From Aphrocallistes beatrix (taxonomy: Eukaryota; Porifera; Hexactinellida; Sceptrulophora; Aphrocallistidae): 64,000 nt of DNA. Under the pieces are notes generated by a model. That model was not told where the DNA came from, did not search any database, and worked only from the letters and a program-made list of their open reading frames with translations. Made by a program: the position numbers and the translations under genes. Shown here piece after piece: positions 9,602 through 20,151 of the stretch (its first letter is position 1; every line of letters begins with the position of its first letter). The stretch is taken from assembly GCA_963281255.1 (NCBI GenBank), contig OY725496.1, forward strand, positions 1,054,001 through 1,118,000, given 5' to 3'.

Positions 9602-11325
9602 ATGCTTGCGGGAGCTGCAGGACAATCTTTGATGACTCAGTTCATGGGTAGCACTCATCAACTGGAACCCTCGCTCCCTGATACTAATGTCACTCCTCAC
9701 GCTCAGCAACCCGGAACCTCACTCCCCGCCTCGCAGGGTGGCGGACAGTTGCAATCCAGGGTGAAGGGACGTCAGTTCCGAGAAGAGTGGAAAGCTACCT
9801 ACCCGTGGCTTACAACAAGGGACGGTAAGTGTTTTTGTAGCATGTGCTCGTAAATGACAGAAAGCAAGGGTTGGTCCCCTCATAGGCGCCAAGTTTTAGA
9901 AAATAGAATACAACCTGGGGGGGCCAATAGCGAGCTATGGTAATGGGTGGTCTGGGGGCTTGCCCCCCAGAAAATTTTTAAATCTTAGATTCTCAAATAT
10001 CGATATACAACTATTGTTGTTACCTAGGGAAAAAGAAAATCCCGGACTATAGTGGAAGAAAAATGCAATTGGAATATATATTTAGACTCAATTAACATAA
10101 TTTGGGGTTTAGTTGTAACCTAAAAGTTTGTGTGGAGTCCTGCCATACCACAACTTCCTCCACTGCTCAATCGCCCAGCACCACGGCTCCCCACAGGCTC
10201 CAATCCTGGGAGTTGCGGCTCCTCCCAGGTACCCACACTTGGCGCCTATGAGTCCCCTACTGATCATGTTTCTCTCCAATTCACCATAACTGATTTCTCT
10301 AAATGGAAGAAAGCGCTGTCTGGAGCTGTGAAGTCTATTGGAAAGCGCTCTGCTGGAAGTTTCCATAAGCATGAACGAAGCTAGGCACATGCCAAGGCGT
10401 TGATTGCATTTACAGCCTCGCGGCAAGGGAATGATGCTGCGACGATGCTCAGCGAAGCATTCAAGACATCTAAAATCAAGGGAATAACCGCCATGACTGC
10501 AATATTTGAGTGTTATTGATTTTTGGCCAGGCAAGAACTTCCGTTTCGTGGATTTCTACAGGACTCAGGCAATGCAAACGAGCTTCTCAAACTTTGTGGA
10601 AGGTTTGACCCGGCTCTAGCATAGTGAATCTGCAAATCGTCAACCACCAATCCTAGAAAATACATCTGGACTAACTGGGACTCTTTCACACATGGTGCTT
10701 CGGAGTATTGTCGAAGATGTTTGCAACTGCGGGTATAAGTCTCTGTTAATGAATGAATCTCAAGATATCACAGTGAAGAAGCAAGTGGTTTTCGCTGTGC
10801 GTATCGTCCATCCAGATACCTTTGAAATCTCGGAACAATTCCTCGGGTTTGCAGAGATAGCTAACACTACAGGGGACACACTGGTGGAGCTGGCTGAGGA
10901 TTCTCTAACTGCCATAGGCCTTGACTTCCAGAGAATGCGCGGGATGGCATTTGATGGCGCAACTTCCATGACCGGAAAGAATAAGGGAGTCCGAACCCGC
11001 ATGCACGGTGGGTTTGGTTTTTACAGCTGATGTGGATTCAGAAACAATTAGACGCGAGGTGAAGGCAATAAAGCTGATCTAACCGGACAGAGATGAATGG
11101 CATGTTGAGGACTCTGTGTCAGACTTTCAGGTTGATTCCATGTTGCGGGTTGTCATACCCAACGTTTACTCCTGTTTACGTCTTCTCCTTGTTCAAGCTT
11201 CAACTACTTGTACTGCGGAGCGCGCCTTCTCTGTTATGAGGAGGCTCCACACATACCTCAGAAGCACCTGTGGTCAAGCCCGTTTAACCACGGATCAATC
11301 TGTCACGTCCACACTGACCTTTTAG
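9602..11325 (+). pseudogene. hAT transposase (ZMYM1/TTF-type) remnant
   Basis: Pieces in order on the plus strand. (a) 9760-9850: REEWKATYPWLTTRDGKCFC then SMCS, the TTF/BED-like zinc finger with W...C-x-x-C. (b) 10255-10500: SLQFTITDFSKWKKALSGAV and following His-rich segment. (c) 10692-11020: ITVKKQVVFAVRIVHP, EQFLGFAEIANTTGDTLVE and RMRGMAFDGATSMTGK, the conserved transposase core. (d) 11150-11300: ASTTCTAERAFSVMRRLHTY, the C-terminal hAT dimerisation region. Stops and frame changes separate the pieces, and a 370-bp insertion (9881-10250) splits the zinc finger from the core. No intact open frame, so not active. Confidence 0.8.
9881..10250. mobile_element. hAT-like MITE (CATAGGCGCCAAGT ends) inside the hAT remnant
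   Basis: Left end CATAGGCGCCAAGT (9881) and right end ACTTGGCGCCTATG (10250) are inverse. Flanks are GGTCCCCT and AGTCCCCT, a near-perfect 8-bp target duplication. The element contains a G-rich segment but no transposase; open frames on either strand within it are spurious. Confidence 0.65.
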
Positions 11326-11793
11326 ATGAAATCGATATACATATGTACAAGACGTAGTAGATGAATGGAGAGATTCCAAAGGCATATCGGTGAGACAACC
11401 ATGTTGCCTCAAGTGCGGAATGGAACAACAGCTGCCATTTTTGAATGATTTTAGATTTATTCTGTCCTTGAATATATGTATTTCATTTTATATCTAGAGT
11501 GGGGGCTCACGGTAATACCGCTCATTCTTGTGCCCCCCTCTGTTTGCGCCTATATATACGTAGTATATGAATTTTGAATGTAACTATCATTCATTCCTAA
11601 CTTTTTGTAGTTATCAATTAGTGCCACCTTATGTCACATACTGATCATCACAATACAGATTTCAGTTTTGAAACAAAAGTGAAACAAATTGTGTTGCAAT
11701 ATAGAGACTCAATTCTAGTATTGCAATGGAATAGGATGGTTAATTATTACCATTCGTAACTTAATCCTTGTAATTACTAGTGCACTGTCCTAA
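11326..11793. other. intergenic stretch before NHL gene; conserved promoter-proximal block
   Basis: 11500-11560 is G/C-rich (gggggctcacgg...gtgcccccct), possibly an end of the hAT element. From about 11715 (ATTGCAATGGAATAGGAT) to the TATA box the sequence is nearly identical to 40225-40300 upstream of the other type-A copy, marking a conserved promoter region. Confidence 0.5.
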
Positions 11794-11802
11794 TATAAAT
11801 AG
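11794..11802 (+). promoter_or_regulatory. TATA box TATAAATAG of NHL gene
   Basis: Lies 79 bp before the ATG at 11873. The open frame continues upstream to 11780, but that ATG would lie before the TATA box, so the later start is chosen. Confidence 0.7.
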
Positions 11803-11872
11803 CCTTACCAGACTCATATTCATTTACAATACTATCCAATTAGAATCTTCTTACTCTTCCAAGTTGAGTAGA

Positions 11873-12736
11873 ATGGCCATAGCATTTCCCGCCCCACAGC
11901 TTGTAGACCACTTAACAGCTGTTGCGAAGAAAGGTAAAACTCCTGGTGAACTCTGGTCCCCCAATGGTGTCACTATAGACCCAGCCACAAACCACATATA
12001 TGTCGCTGAGGGAGGCTTTAATTTTGCGAGAGTGTCTATTTTTTCAGAGTCGGGTGTGTACCTAAACAGCTATACTCACGCAGACATGAAAGCATTATGG
12101 GGTATCGCCATATACGGAAACAACGTGTATGTAACGGACAGTGAAATACACGTTGTGTTCCACTTGAAGATAGAGGCTGACTTCAGTCTGGTGGCTAGGC
12201 TAGGGAGCAGAGGGTCCGGTATCGGACAGTTTGATGAACCCCGCCAACTCTCCATCTCTCCCAATGGAGATGTGTACATAACTGATATAAACAACAACAG
12301 AATCCAAATCCTAGATGGCTCTCTACATCCGATAAGAGAGGTGACACATCCATCCATGCACAAGCCTTGTGACGTAAAGTTAACGACAGAAGAGATGTAC
12401 GTACTTAGTTCAGATGACTCTCCTTGCGTGCATGTATTTAGTCATACCGGACACAAGATACGCTCTCTAATCACATGTGGTGGAGGAATGCAGGTAACTA
12501 GATCCTACTTCTTCTGTCTCGGCACCAAAGAGAATTTAATTGTCAGCGATTGGGGTGCACACCAATTCAAAATATTCTCAAATGAAGGAGCTCTCCTCCA
12601 CACGATAGGAGAATATGGACACCAAGTGGGAATGTTTCATTCTCCTCGAGGATTAGCTCTAATTTCAAATCTAAACAGCTTAGTAGCGGTGTCCTCGAAT
12701 AATAAATATAGACTTCAAATATTTTCTTCTTTATAA
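11873..12736 (+). CDS. intact NHL-repeat beta-propeller protein (287 residues)
   Basis: Single-exon gene, MAIAFPAPQLVDHL start, TAA at 12734. About six NHL blades: near residues 25-60 (SPNGVTIDPATNHIYVAEGG), 73-100, 118-148 (GQFDEPRQLSISPNGDVYIT then DINNNRIQIL), 160-190, 205-240 and 250-287 (GMFHSPRGLALIS). These fit one complete six-bladed propeller with nothing attached: no RING, B-box, coiled coil, signal peptide or transmembrane segment. Family knowledge: NHL propellers bind proteins or RNA; stand-alone forms are often of unknown function. Conserved upstream block and TATA box suggest ordinary Pol II transcription. It is the best-preserved member here; copies at 40370 and 58358 are closely related but broken, and that at 49045 is a distant intact cousin. 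Confidence 0.85.
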   Translation: MAIAFPAPQLVDHLTAVAKKGKTPGELWSPNGVTIDPATNHIYVAEGGFNFARVSIFSESGVYLNSYTHADMKALWGIAIYGNNVYVTDSEIHVVFHLKIEADFSLVARLGSRGSGIGQFDEPRQLSISPNGDVYITDINNNRIQILDGSLHPIREVTHPSMHKPCDVKLTTEEMYVLSSDDSPCVHVFSHTGHKIRSLITCGGGMQVTRSYFFCLGTKENLIVSDWGAHQFKIFSNEGALLHTIGEYGHQVGMFHSPRGLALISNLNSLVAVSSNNKYRLQIFSSL

Positions 12737-12869
12737 GTTTTGTTTGTGTTATTATTTTTTCGTTTCTGTTTATTCCTAATTATGCTTTGTGGTCTATATT
12801 TCTTTTACTTAAACCTAATTTGCCATTACTACCACTTTAATACGGAACTAAAGAACTAAGGCTTTTCCT

Positions 12870-13265
12870 AGTGCACATTTATAATGGGATTTTTCCGGTT
12901 TAGGGATAAAATCGCAAAAAGTGTACTTCTTATATATGCAAAAAAATTGTATTAAGATATTTGGGGGGGGGTTTATATCAGCTAATGATACATTTTGATG
13001 GGCTAAAATCTACCGGTTCGGAGATATTGGTGAAACCAGTTGGGGCCATTAATAATTACAAGTACGAAGACTGGTCCCAACTGATTTCACCATTATATCC
13101 GAACCGGTAGATTTTAGCCGATCAAAATGTATTATTAGCTGATATAAAACCACACCCAAATATCTCAATAAAAGGTTATTAGATCCATTGCTTATATCAG
13201 AAATACTCTTTTTGCAATTTTATCCCTAAACCGAAAAATCCCATTATAAATCTGCACTTGGAGAA
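12870..13265. mobile_element. palindromic MITE, family 1 (ATCAGCTAATGATACATTTT arms)
   Basis: Outer arms ATAATGGGATTTTTCCGGTT (left) and AACCGAAAAATCCCATTAT (right) are inverse, and the inner arms ACCGGTTCGGAGATATTGG / CCATTATATCCGAACCGGT fold on a short loop near 13060. A second copy lies at 54195-54500. No coding capacity. Confidence 0.75.
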
Positions 13266-14689
13266 GCCTACCTTGCGCTACCACTAAATCATCTCCAAAG
13301 TCTTTAAATTTTTTATGGTGAACAAAGTGAAGTATCTGAAGTGTAATCATTTAAAGATTCAAAATTGTGAATTTTTTGACACACTCTATAATGTGCATGT
13401 TATATGTTCCAATCAGGGTATTATGCAGCCATCCAGAGATACGCTCCTAATCTAAAATTTCAAAATTTTCATACGCCTAAATCGCTAAATAACAATATAA
13501 TATTGGCTAAATTGGGTATTTTTCTGGATTTTACGTTCCTAAACACTTTTCAGCTTAAAATCATACGACTAAAGTAGCGTCTCGCGCTCCTAGATAATCC
13601 CTTGGTTCCAATACTGATTACGTCACAAAATTTTACGGTCAGTAACGTGACCAAGCCCCGCGCTTAGCCATGTCCCATGCATCAAATCTTTCGAAATTTA
13701 TGAGCAATTTTGTAGTTCTAGCGGGAACTCAGCCCTAATATTTGTATTGCGCCTTTGGGGCAGGTTCGGTGCCTATGGTCAGGATGCGAAAGGTATGAAG
13801 TGGTCGGAGAGGCAGGATGAGGGAGGTGTGAAGTGGAGGTCATACCCACAAATTTTAAATTTACCTTGAAAACTAGATCAATATTCAGAGGAATGTAGAG
13901 TTTTGGATGATATTTTGGAGATAACATAGATGGCAAGAATATATGACGCCGATACCCAAGCCGATTTGAGGGAATAAATAATTTCGGTCTGAAATGTTAG
14001 TTCTAAGGGGGGTCCAAATATTTCGAAAGGACCGGGACTATCGCCATTTCAGAGGGAGTCTTTTAATTTTAAAATAACATTGAAATATTGGTTCCAAGGG
14101 GTTCATATATTCCGTGACAAGCCCTACCAATAATTTCTCGAAGATTTTTATCTTCTATTAGCCATAATACGATTTGTCCAAAATGGCCAATCCTAATCCC
14201 GAATCTACGCCCCTGAAGTCACACAATAATTATTGGATTGAGGCCTTGGCCATGTACCGCACCCTCGCTATTCCTCTGCTCTTGCATTACAGCAATTTTT
14301 GGTATTTGCCATCGTGTTGCCAATACCATAGATGCCAAGTTTGAGTGAGTCTAATGAGGGTCACCTAGTCACTAGGTACACCATAACCACCAAGTTTATG
14401 ATTCTGGGAGTACTTGAAATGTGTCTGGCTAGACTATGGAAAAATTACAGTTGAAACCGTTTTTTCCTTACTATTTATTTACAGGTTCAAACAGTAAGAA
14501 AAACGATGGAAATTAATATAAATTTGGAATTTTTTACAATATTAAGATTCTGAAATAGTAAGAAAAAAACGATAAGGAAGGATAAACCGGAGTGAGAAAA
14601 AACCGGTTTTGACTGTACTATAAACTCAGATCTACATCTAGATTGTTGTGCTATTTTTTGAACTCAAATATCTTCAAATATCTTCAAAA
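13266..14689. other. non-coding stretch, mostly unrecognised
   Basis: No gene recognised. About 14115-14200 (CCAATAATTTCTCGAAG... ATAATACGATTTGTCCAAAA) recurs in inverse at 48305-48390 and in part near 50860, so it is a dispersed repeat. A minus-strand open frame at 13718-13936 has low complexity and no family resemblance. Confidence 0.4.
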
Positions 14690-15075
14690 ATGGAGAATAT
14701 GAAAATGGTAGTAATTGGGGATGGAGCTGCAGGGAAGTCTTGCCTACTAATCGCATATACAACCAATGCTTTCCTGGTGACTGTGTCCCTACAGTGTTCG
14801 ACAACTACTCTGCTAACATTATGTACCATGGGAAACCAATTAACTTGGCCTTCTTTGATACAGCTGGGCAAGAAGACTATGATCGTTTGAAGCCTCTCTC
14901 CTACCCGTAAACTGACGTGTTCCTCATCTGGTATGACGTATCTCGAAAAAGCAGTTTTGAGAATATTATCAGCAAATGGATAACAGAGATAGTTATCACT
15001 GCCCCAAAACGCCTTATCTGATCGTAGCCTCAAGAGCGATTTACGTACTGGACAAAACTATCAAGCAGACAGGTA
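14690..15075 (+). pseudogene. Rac/Cdc42-like small GTPase fragment
   Basis: ATG 14690 opens [20 protein letters not shown] with the Walker A/P-loop GDGAAGKS, then YTTNAF. One base is then missing (about 14775) before the switch I text [18 protein letters not shown]. Switch [19 protein letters not shown] is intact, followed by TAA where Rac and Cdc42 have Gln (stop at 14908). The text then continues TDVFLIWYDVSRKSSFENI and ITEI. G4/G5 motifs (TKxD, SAL) and the CAAX tail are absent. An AG|GTATGT donor-like site at about 15072 hints that this is a genomic fragment with an intron boundary rather than a processed copy. Rho-family GTPases control actin; this one cannot be made as it stands. Confidence 0.75.
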
Positions 15076-15087
15076 TGTTTCAATATA

Positions 15088-15722
15088 CAGTAGTACCTCG
15101 TTAATACGAACACGGATAATGCGAAACTCCGGATAATACGAAGAGGTATTTTATCCCTACGGAAGAAAATGCATGTTAATCACTTCAGTTAATATGAAAG
15201 GGAGGCTTGGGGAGCTGCATTTGTCCGAATTGTCAAAGTGTCGTTTACACTGTTAGCTAATAGAAATTCGCAAAAATAATCTGAAAATTGATTTGGACAA
15301 ATGCATAACATACAAATTTGATGCGAAATTCAGACAAATGCATGCACTCCAATATTATTTCCAGATAATACGAACAAATTTCAACGCGCCCCTGGTGTTC
15401 GTATTAACGACAGGCTTCTCAATTCTCAAGATCTCGTCGTGTCACACGATTCGTGAAAACGTCACGATCTCACGACAGACCCCACAAATCTCACGATTTG
15501 CCTCAAAATATCACGATGGTTCTATTAAATATCACGATTTACGAACTCTCTCAGTTTGAGAGTCTTGCTTGTGTCTTACAAGAACGATTTATATAATGTC
15601 CTACGATAGAATTGTGAGGTTCGTTTAGATTTATTATTGTCTCATGACGGGATCGTGAGATTTACGAAATCTCACGATTTCAACCCCTCGCAGGTTGAGA
15701 GCTCTGTTACGAGGTTCTACTG
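15088..15722. mobile_element. Tigger/pogo-type element (CAGTAGTACCTCGTTAATAC ends) with nested repeats
   Basis: Starts CAGTAGTACCTCGTTAATAC after TA and ends GTTACGAGGTTCTACTG. Inner related text 'gttcgtattaacgacagg' appears near 15400. It holds the capped element 15209-15350 and a TCACGAT-rich inverted repeat (about 15420-15700). Non-autonomous. Confidence 0.55.
15209..15350. mobile_element. short capped element (GGGGAGCTGCATTTGTCCG)
   Basis: Left cap GGGGAGCTGCATTTGTCCG and right cap CAGACAAATGCATGCACTCC are inverse. This is the shortest member of the capped class, with almost no tandem array inside, so it shows the caps without the minisatellite. Confidence 0.6.
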
Positions 15723-15764
15723 AACAAGTTTAGACCTTTTTTAGAGGGATTATTTTCTTGTTTA

Positions 15765-16024
15765 CAAGCGCGATTCGCTTGCTTCCGCTGCGCGGCTGGT
15801 GGACACTGTGTCCACCGGAGGCGCCCTTTGGGCGCCTGTGGTCACCATTGATTGATCATATGGTAGATAACATCTCTAAATACGTCTGTCATAATGCTAT
15901 AATCGATATCGCACGAAAAATCACCAAATTTGTCAATTTTTAAAATTTTGGTGCGTAATGATGACGTCATAACAGAGTGATGAGTCATCATTTTTTGATA
16001 ATAGTAGGGTCATATGTGAGATAT
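15765..16024 (-). mobile_element. Helitron-like element, 3' part, cut by the gap
   Basis: On the minus strand it ends ...GCTTG|T. The hairpin-rich terminus (GCGCAAGCAAGCGAAT-like, GTGTCC/GGACAC, GGCGCC) is followed by the family body (TAATGATGACGTCATAACAG). It runs into the N gap before its 5' end. Confidence 0.65.
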
Positions 16025-16224
16025 NNNNNNNNNNNNNNNNNNNNNNNNNNNNNNNNNNNNNNNNNNNNNNNNNNNNNNNNNNNNNNNNNNNNNNNNNNNN
16101 NNNNNNNNNNNNNNNNNNNNNNNNNNNNNNNNNNNNNNNNNNNNNNNNNNNNNNNNNNNNNNNNNNNNNNNNNNNNNNNNNNNNNNNNNNNNNNNNNNNN
16201 NNNNNNNNNNNNNNNNNNNNNNNN
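16025..16224. other. assembly gap of 200 Ns
   Basis: Exactly 200 N, likely a fixed-size scaffold gap. Translations running through it are meaningless. Confidence 0.98.
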
Positions 16225-16375
16225 AAGTATATTAAATGCTCATTATTGGCTAAAGAAGTCTATGTATTCGAATAATTATATGTATTCGTATCAATTCATT
16301 CAGTTAATTATATAAATGAGATTATGTGGAATTTATATGTTGAAATTAGTCATCTGTCAGTGAAATTTGTTAATA

Positions 16376-16717
16376 CAGTGCACCCTCGATAGTCCGAACC
16401 TCGCCAATCTGAACCCTCACTAATCCGAACACCTCATTCTTAAAATCCGAACACCCAAAATATAATTTTATTCGCCTCTATGCTTCGAATATACGTTTAT
16501 AAACTTAAATCTATCAATAAGATTGAGAAATCTCGTTAAATAAGCAATCATAGCAAAATAATATCCTTAATATTCTAACAATACAAATTTATTATAATTA
16601 ATGCCCTATTGAATTAGTGTTATTTCACTAATCGGAACAAATTCGCTAATCCGAACGATTTTTTCGAACATTGGAACAGAGCTGGAACAGAGAGTTCGGA
16701 TTAGTGAGGGTGTACTG
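16376..16717. mobile_element. Tigger/pogo-type MITE (CAGTGCACCCTCGATAGTCC)
   Basis: Inverse ends CAGTGCACCCTCGATAGTCC and GGATTAGTGAGGGTGTACTG flanked by TA on both sides. Second copy at 50460-50746. No transposase. Confidence 0.75.
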
Positions 16718-16973
16718 TACTTGCATAACTTATGTCAGTATATTACTAACCAGGGTAGCCATGGGAATAGGAATTTATTATTCTTATGGAAACTCCCACA
16801 TGTGGGAACGTATGAGAATCCAAAGAGAAATTATGGGGGATGCTGCGAAAATCCCATATACAGTGAGGGTGAACTCGCATATTACAAACAATCGTATAGT
16901 ATGAACCAACCTCTTGGTCTCAATTTCATTTAATATGGGTGTCTGACAAATGTAGCGTCCACGTATACTTATT

Positions 16974-17462
16974 CAAGCGCGCTTCGCATGCTTGCGGTGC
17001 GCAGCTGGCGGAAACTTTGCGTACACCAGAGGCGTCTTTCGGACGCCTGGGCTCACATTGATTAATTGTAGGGGGATACCATCGCTAAATATGTCTGTCT
17101 CACTGTTAAAATCGATATCTCACGAAAAATCACCAAATTGTCAATTTTTAAAATTGATGCGTAATGATGACGTCATAACAGAGTGATGAATAATCATTTT
17201 TTGATGATAGTTGTATCACATGTGAGGAATATTAATATATACATTCTTTTAAAATTTCAGCCTTTTACCACCTAAAATGGCTGAGTTATAGTCGAAAAAC
17301 TGAAATTTCTGATTATAAGAAAGGTGACAATGACGTCATAATTCCATGATGAGTCGATATTTTCGTCTGAGGTCAAAACTTAGTGGAGCATAGCCAAAAG
17401 ACTCGTACATGCCAAAAATCAGCTTTCTGAGCCTGGCAGTTTCTTCAATCAATATATATATA
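16974..17462 (-). mobile_element. Helitron-like element with nested insertions at its 5' side
   Basis: CAAG at 16974 is the complement of the CTTG 3' end. Hairpins and body follow to TTCTTCAATCAATATATAT. Its 5' end is lost behind inserted MITEs (17465-17943, 17976-18163, 18181-18663) in a TA-rich microsatellite. Confidence 0.65.
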
Positions 17463-17464
17463 TA

Positions 17465-17943
17465 CTACCCAGACAAAAGTATTCTACCACCACGAAAACA
17501 TACATACAAATAGTATTAAATTAGATCTATTAAAAAGGAACATGTCCTTAAACAGTAGAAAATACTCTATTTTTTAGTTCAAATTCGTAATCTACACATT
17601 CTAATTACTCATAATTGAGAGTTTCAACTCAATTACCTATTCTTATGTTGAAAATTATAAACCTATGCCACTTTGTGTCACTAAACGCCATCATATATAA
17701 TGGCTGTGACTTGGGACAAGTAGCATCAAGTAGCAAATGTTGATATTTATTAACTTGGGAGTTAGTAATTAAGCTGAGGCTATCAATTATGAGTAATTAG
17801 AATGTTTAGTTTACGAATTTGAAAAAAAAAGAGTATTTCTTACAGTTTGAGAACATATTCCTTTATGAATAAAGTCTTAGACCCACTTTAACACTATTTG
17901 TATGGCAGTTTCTGTGGTGGTCGAATACTTTTGTCCGGGTACT
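17465..17943. mobile_element. Tc1/mariner-type palindromic MITE
   Basis: Ends CTACCCAGACAAAAGTATTC and GAATACTTTTGTCCGGGTA, in TA repeats. Internal arms are inverse (TTAGATCTATTAAAAAGG ... and AATTGAGAGTTTC/ CAATTATGAGTAATTAG). Same family as 8528 and 42334. Confidence 0.65.
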
Positions 17944-17975
17944 ATATATATATATACTATATACGTGTATATATA

Positions 17976-18163
17976 CAGTCGACTCCGCTTAATAGGGTCA
18001 CTGTTTAATCGGGTCAACCGCTTAGTCAGGGCACTTTTGGCAGGACCGGAATAGTTCTCACACATAGAAGCTAATACAATATATTTTCGGTTAATAGGGT
18101 TCTCCGCTTAATCGGGGCAAAATGTCCTCTGACCGATGTGACCCTATTAAGCGGAGTCGACTG
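17976..18163. mobile_element. pogo-type MITE (CAGTCGACTCCGCTTAATAG)
   Basis: 188 bp, ends CAGTCGACTCCGCTTAATAG and CTATTAAGCGGAGTCGACTG are perfect inverses, flanked by TA. Relatives at 30225-30413, 35060-35240 and 55338-55473. Confidence 0.8.
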
Positions 18164-18180
18164 TATATACGTATATATAT

Positions 18181-18663
18181 AGGGCATTAGTCGATCCTCA
18201 AAAAAGGGATCTAGAGCAAGATCCCTATCCTAACTTATAAAAGGATCTTCGATCCGATCACGATACTAATTTTATAAAAGAATCTTCGATCCGATCACGA
18301 TCCCCAAAAAGATTTCAATAATAGTCAGAGGACTATCATTTTTAGTACAGCTCCTGGAAGGAGATGCCTTATGGCATGGACGGCGTGCAATGTCCGTCCG
18401 TCTGCGGCAGCCTGGAGCGTACTTAGTGCTTAAGTTAGTATTCAAACCATAAAACACATTAAAAAATATATTTAATCAACATAAATTTCAACACTTTCAC
18501 CTCTAACTTAGGGGTTAAAAAGAAAAAGAATCGGATCGAATCGAATTCAGTAGAAGTTTCGATACGATCCCGATCCTACTTTTAAAAAGGATCGTTGATC
18601 CGATCTCGATCCTCAAAAAAGGATCTGGATCTTTCGATCATGGATCGAAAGATCCAATGCCCT
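18181..18663. mobile_element. MITE with AGGGCATTAGTCGATC ends
   Basis: Left AGGGCATTAGTCGATC and right GATCCAATGCCCT are inverse; GGATC/GATCC motifs recur throughout. Flanked by ATATA repeats, so the target duplication cannot be fixed. Confidence 0.6.
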
Positions 18664-18673
18664 ATATACATCA

Positions 18674-19172
18674 CAAGCGCGTCGTTTGTTTGCGCTGCGC
18701 GGCTGGCGGACACTTTGTGCCCACCGGAGGCGCCCTGCGGGCGCCTGTGGTCACCATTCATTAATTATATGGGAGATAACATCTCTAAATATGTCTGCCC
18801 TACTGTTATAATCGATATCACACGAAAAATCACCAAAATTTTTAAAATTTTGATGAGTGATGATTACGTCATAACAAAGTCATCATTTTTTGATGATAGT
18901 TGCATCATATGTGAGATATGTTAGCATGCAGATTCTATTAAAATTTCAGCCTTCTATCTCCTATAATGGCTGAGTTATGCTCGAATAACTCTGTTGCTTA
19001 ACTTTTAAAAATGTGACAATGACGTCATAATTCCATGATGAGTCGATATTTTACTCTGAGCTCAGAACTTACTGGAGCCATAGCCAAAATACTACCACAT
19101 GCCAAAAATCAGCTTTCTGCGCCAGGCAGTTTCTTCAATCAATTCGTTACAGAGATATATAGATATATATAC
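18674..19172 (-). mobile_element. Helitron-like element, 5' end truncated
   Basis: CTTG end complement at 18674. Hairpins GGCGGACACTTTGTG-CCC and GGCGCCCTGCGGGCGCC, body with TGACGTCATAA, and CTTCAATCAATTCGTTACAG near the 5' side. It stops in a TATA microsatellite where the next copy begins. Confidence 0.7.
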
Positions 19173-19175
19173 ATA

Positions 19176-19968
19176 CAAGCGCGCTTCGCTTGCTTGCGCT
19201 GCGCGGCTGGCGAAAACTTACTGTCCGCTGGAGGCTCCCTTCGGTCTCCAGGAGGTGACATTGGTTAATTATAAATGAGATACTATCTCTAAATATGTCC
19301 ATCTTAGTTTTAAAATCGATATCACTCGAAAAAACACCAAATTTGTCAATTTTTAAAATTTTGATGAGTAATGATGACGTCATAGCAAAGTGATGAGTCA
19401 TCATTTTTTGATGATAGTTGCATCATATATGAGGTATGTTAGTATACAGATTCTATTAAAATTTCAGCCTTCTATCTCCTATAATGGCTGAGTTATGCTC
19501 GAATAACTCTGTTGCTTAACTTTAAAAAATGTGACAATGACGTCATAATTCCATAATGAGTCGACATTTTCGTCTGAGCTCAGAACTTACTGGAGCCATA
19601 GCCAAAAGACTCCCACATGCCAAAAATCAGCTTTCTGTGCCTGACAGTTTCTTCAATCAATTCGTTACAGATATACCGTAAACTGGGGCGACTTTGGCCC
19701 TAGGAGACGACTTTGTCCCACAATAGCAATTTTAATAAAATATACTCAAACTTATGAATCAATGTAATCACATTTGCTAATATGTTGAATGTAACTCTCA
19801 ATATATCCTAAAATATTTAAACTGCAGTATTTCTAAGTTGGAGTATATTTTATTAAAATTGCTATTGTGGGACAAAGTCACCTCTTAGGGCCAAAGTCGC
19901 CCCAGTTTACGATATATATATATACACATATATACACACACACATTGATCGAGCTTTAATAGTAAGGA
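19176..19968 (-). mobile_element. Helitron-like element, complete, with nested MITE
   Basis: 3' CTTG complement at 19176; 5' TCCTTACTATTAAAGCTCG (complement) ends at 19968, preceded by A on that strand. A CCGTAAACTGGGG MITE (19676-19912) sits in its TA-rich stretch. Together they show A|TC...CTTG|T boundaries. Confidence 0.75.
19676..19912. mobile_element. MITE (CCGTAAACTGGGGCGAC ends)
   Basis: Left CCGTAAACTGGGGCGACTTT, right AAGTCGCCCCAGTTTACG, plus matching subterminal arms (GACTTTGTCCCACAATAGC / inverse). Flanking TA on both sides suggests a Tc1/mariner-superfamily insertion. Confidence 0.7.
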
Positions 19969-19983
19969 TATATATATATATAT

Positions 19984-20138
19984 CAGGGTTGCCGTGGGAA
20001 TGGGTTTTCCCATGGGAATGGGATGGGAATGGGAAATGATTTTTCCACGTGGGAATTCCCATATGGGAATTCCATGGGTTTCTCATATGGGAAAACAATG
20101 GGAATGGGAATGGAAATTTCTTTCCCACGGCAACCCTG
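19984..20138. mobile_element. MITE (CAGGGTTGCCGTGGGAATG ends)
   Basis: 155 bp, ends CAGGGTTGCCGTGGGAATG and TTCCCACGGCAACCCTG; the interior is almost wholly GGGAAT/ATTCCC text. A larger copy lies at 32802-33057. Open frames through it are low complexity. Confidence 0.75.
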
Positions 20139-20151
20139 ATATATATATATA

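Noticed and set aside
10109-10534. 141-codon minus-strand frame
   Set aside because: Antisense to hAT transposase text and crosses a MITE boundary.
15977-16315. 112-residue open frame through the first gap
   Set aside because: Made of N with a Helitron-like body on one side and unrelated sequence on the other.
18270-18460. Minus-strand frame MFYGLNTNLSTKYAPG...
   Set aside because: Lies inside a MITE with GGATC repeats; no family resemblance.
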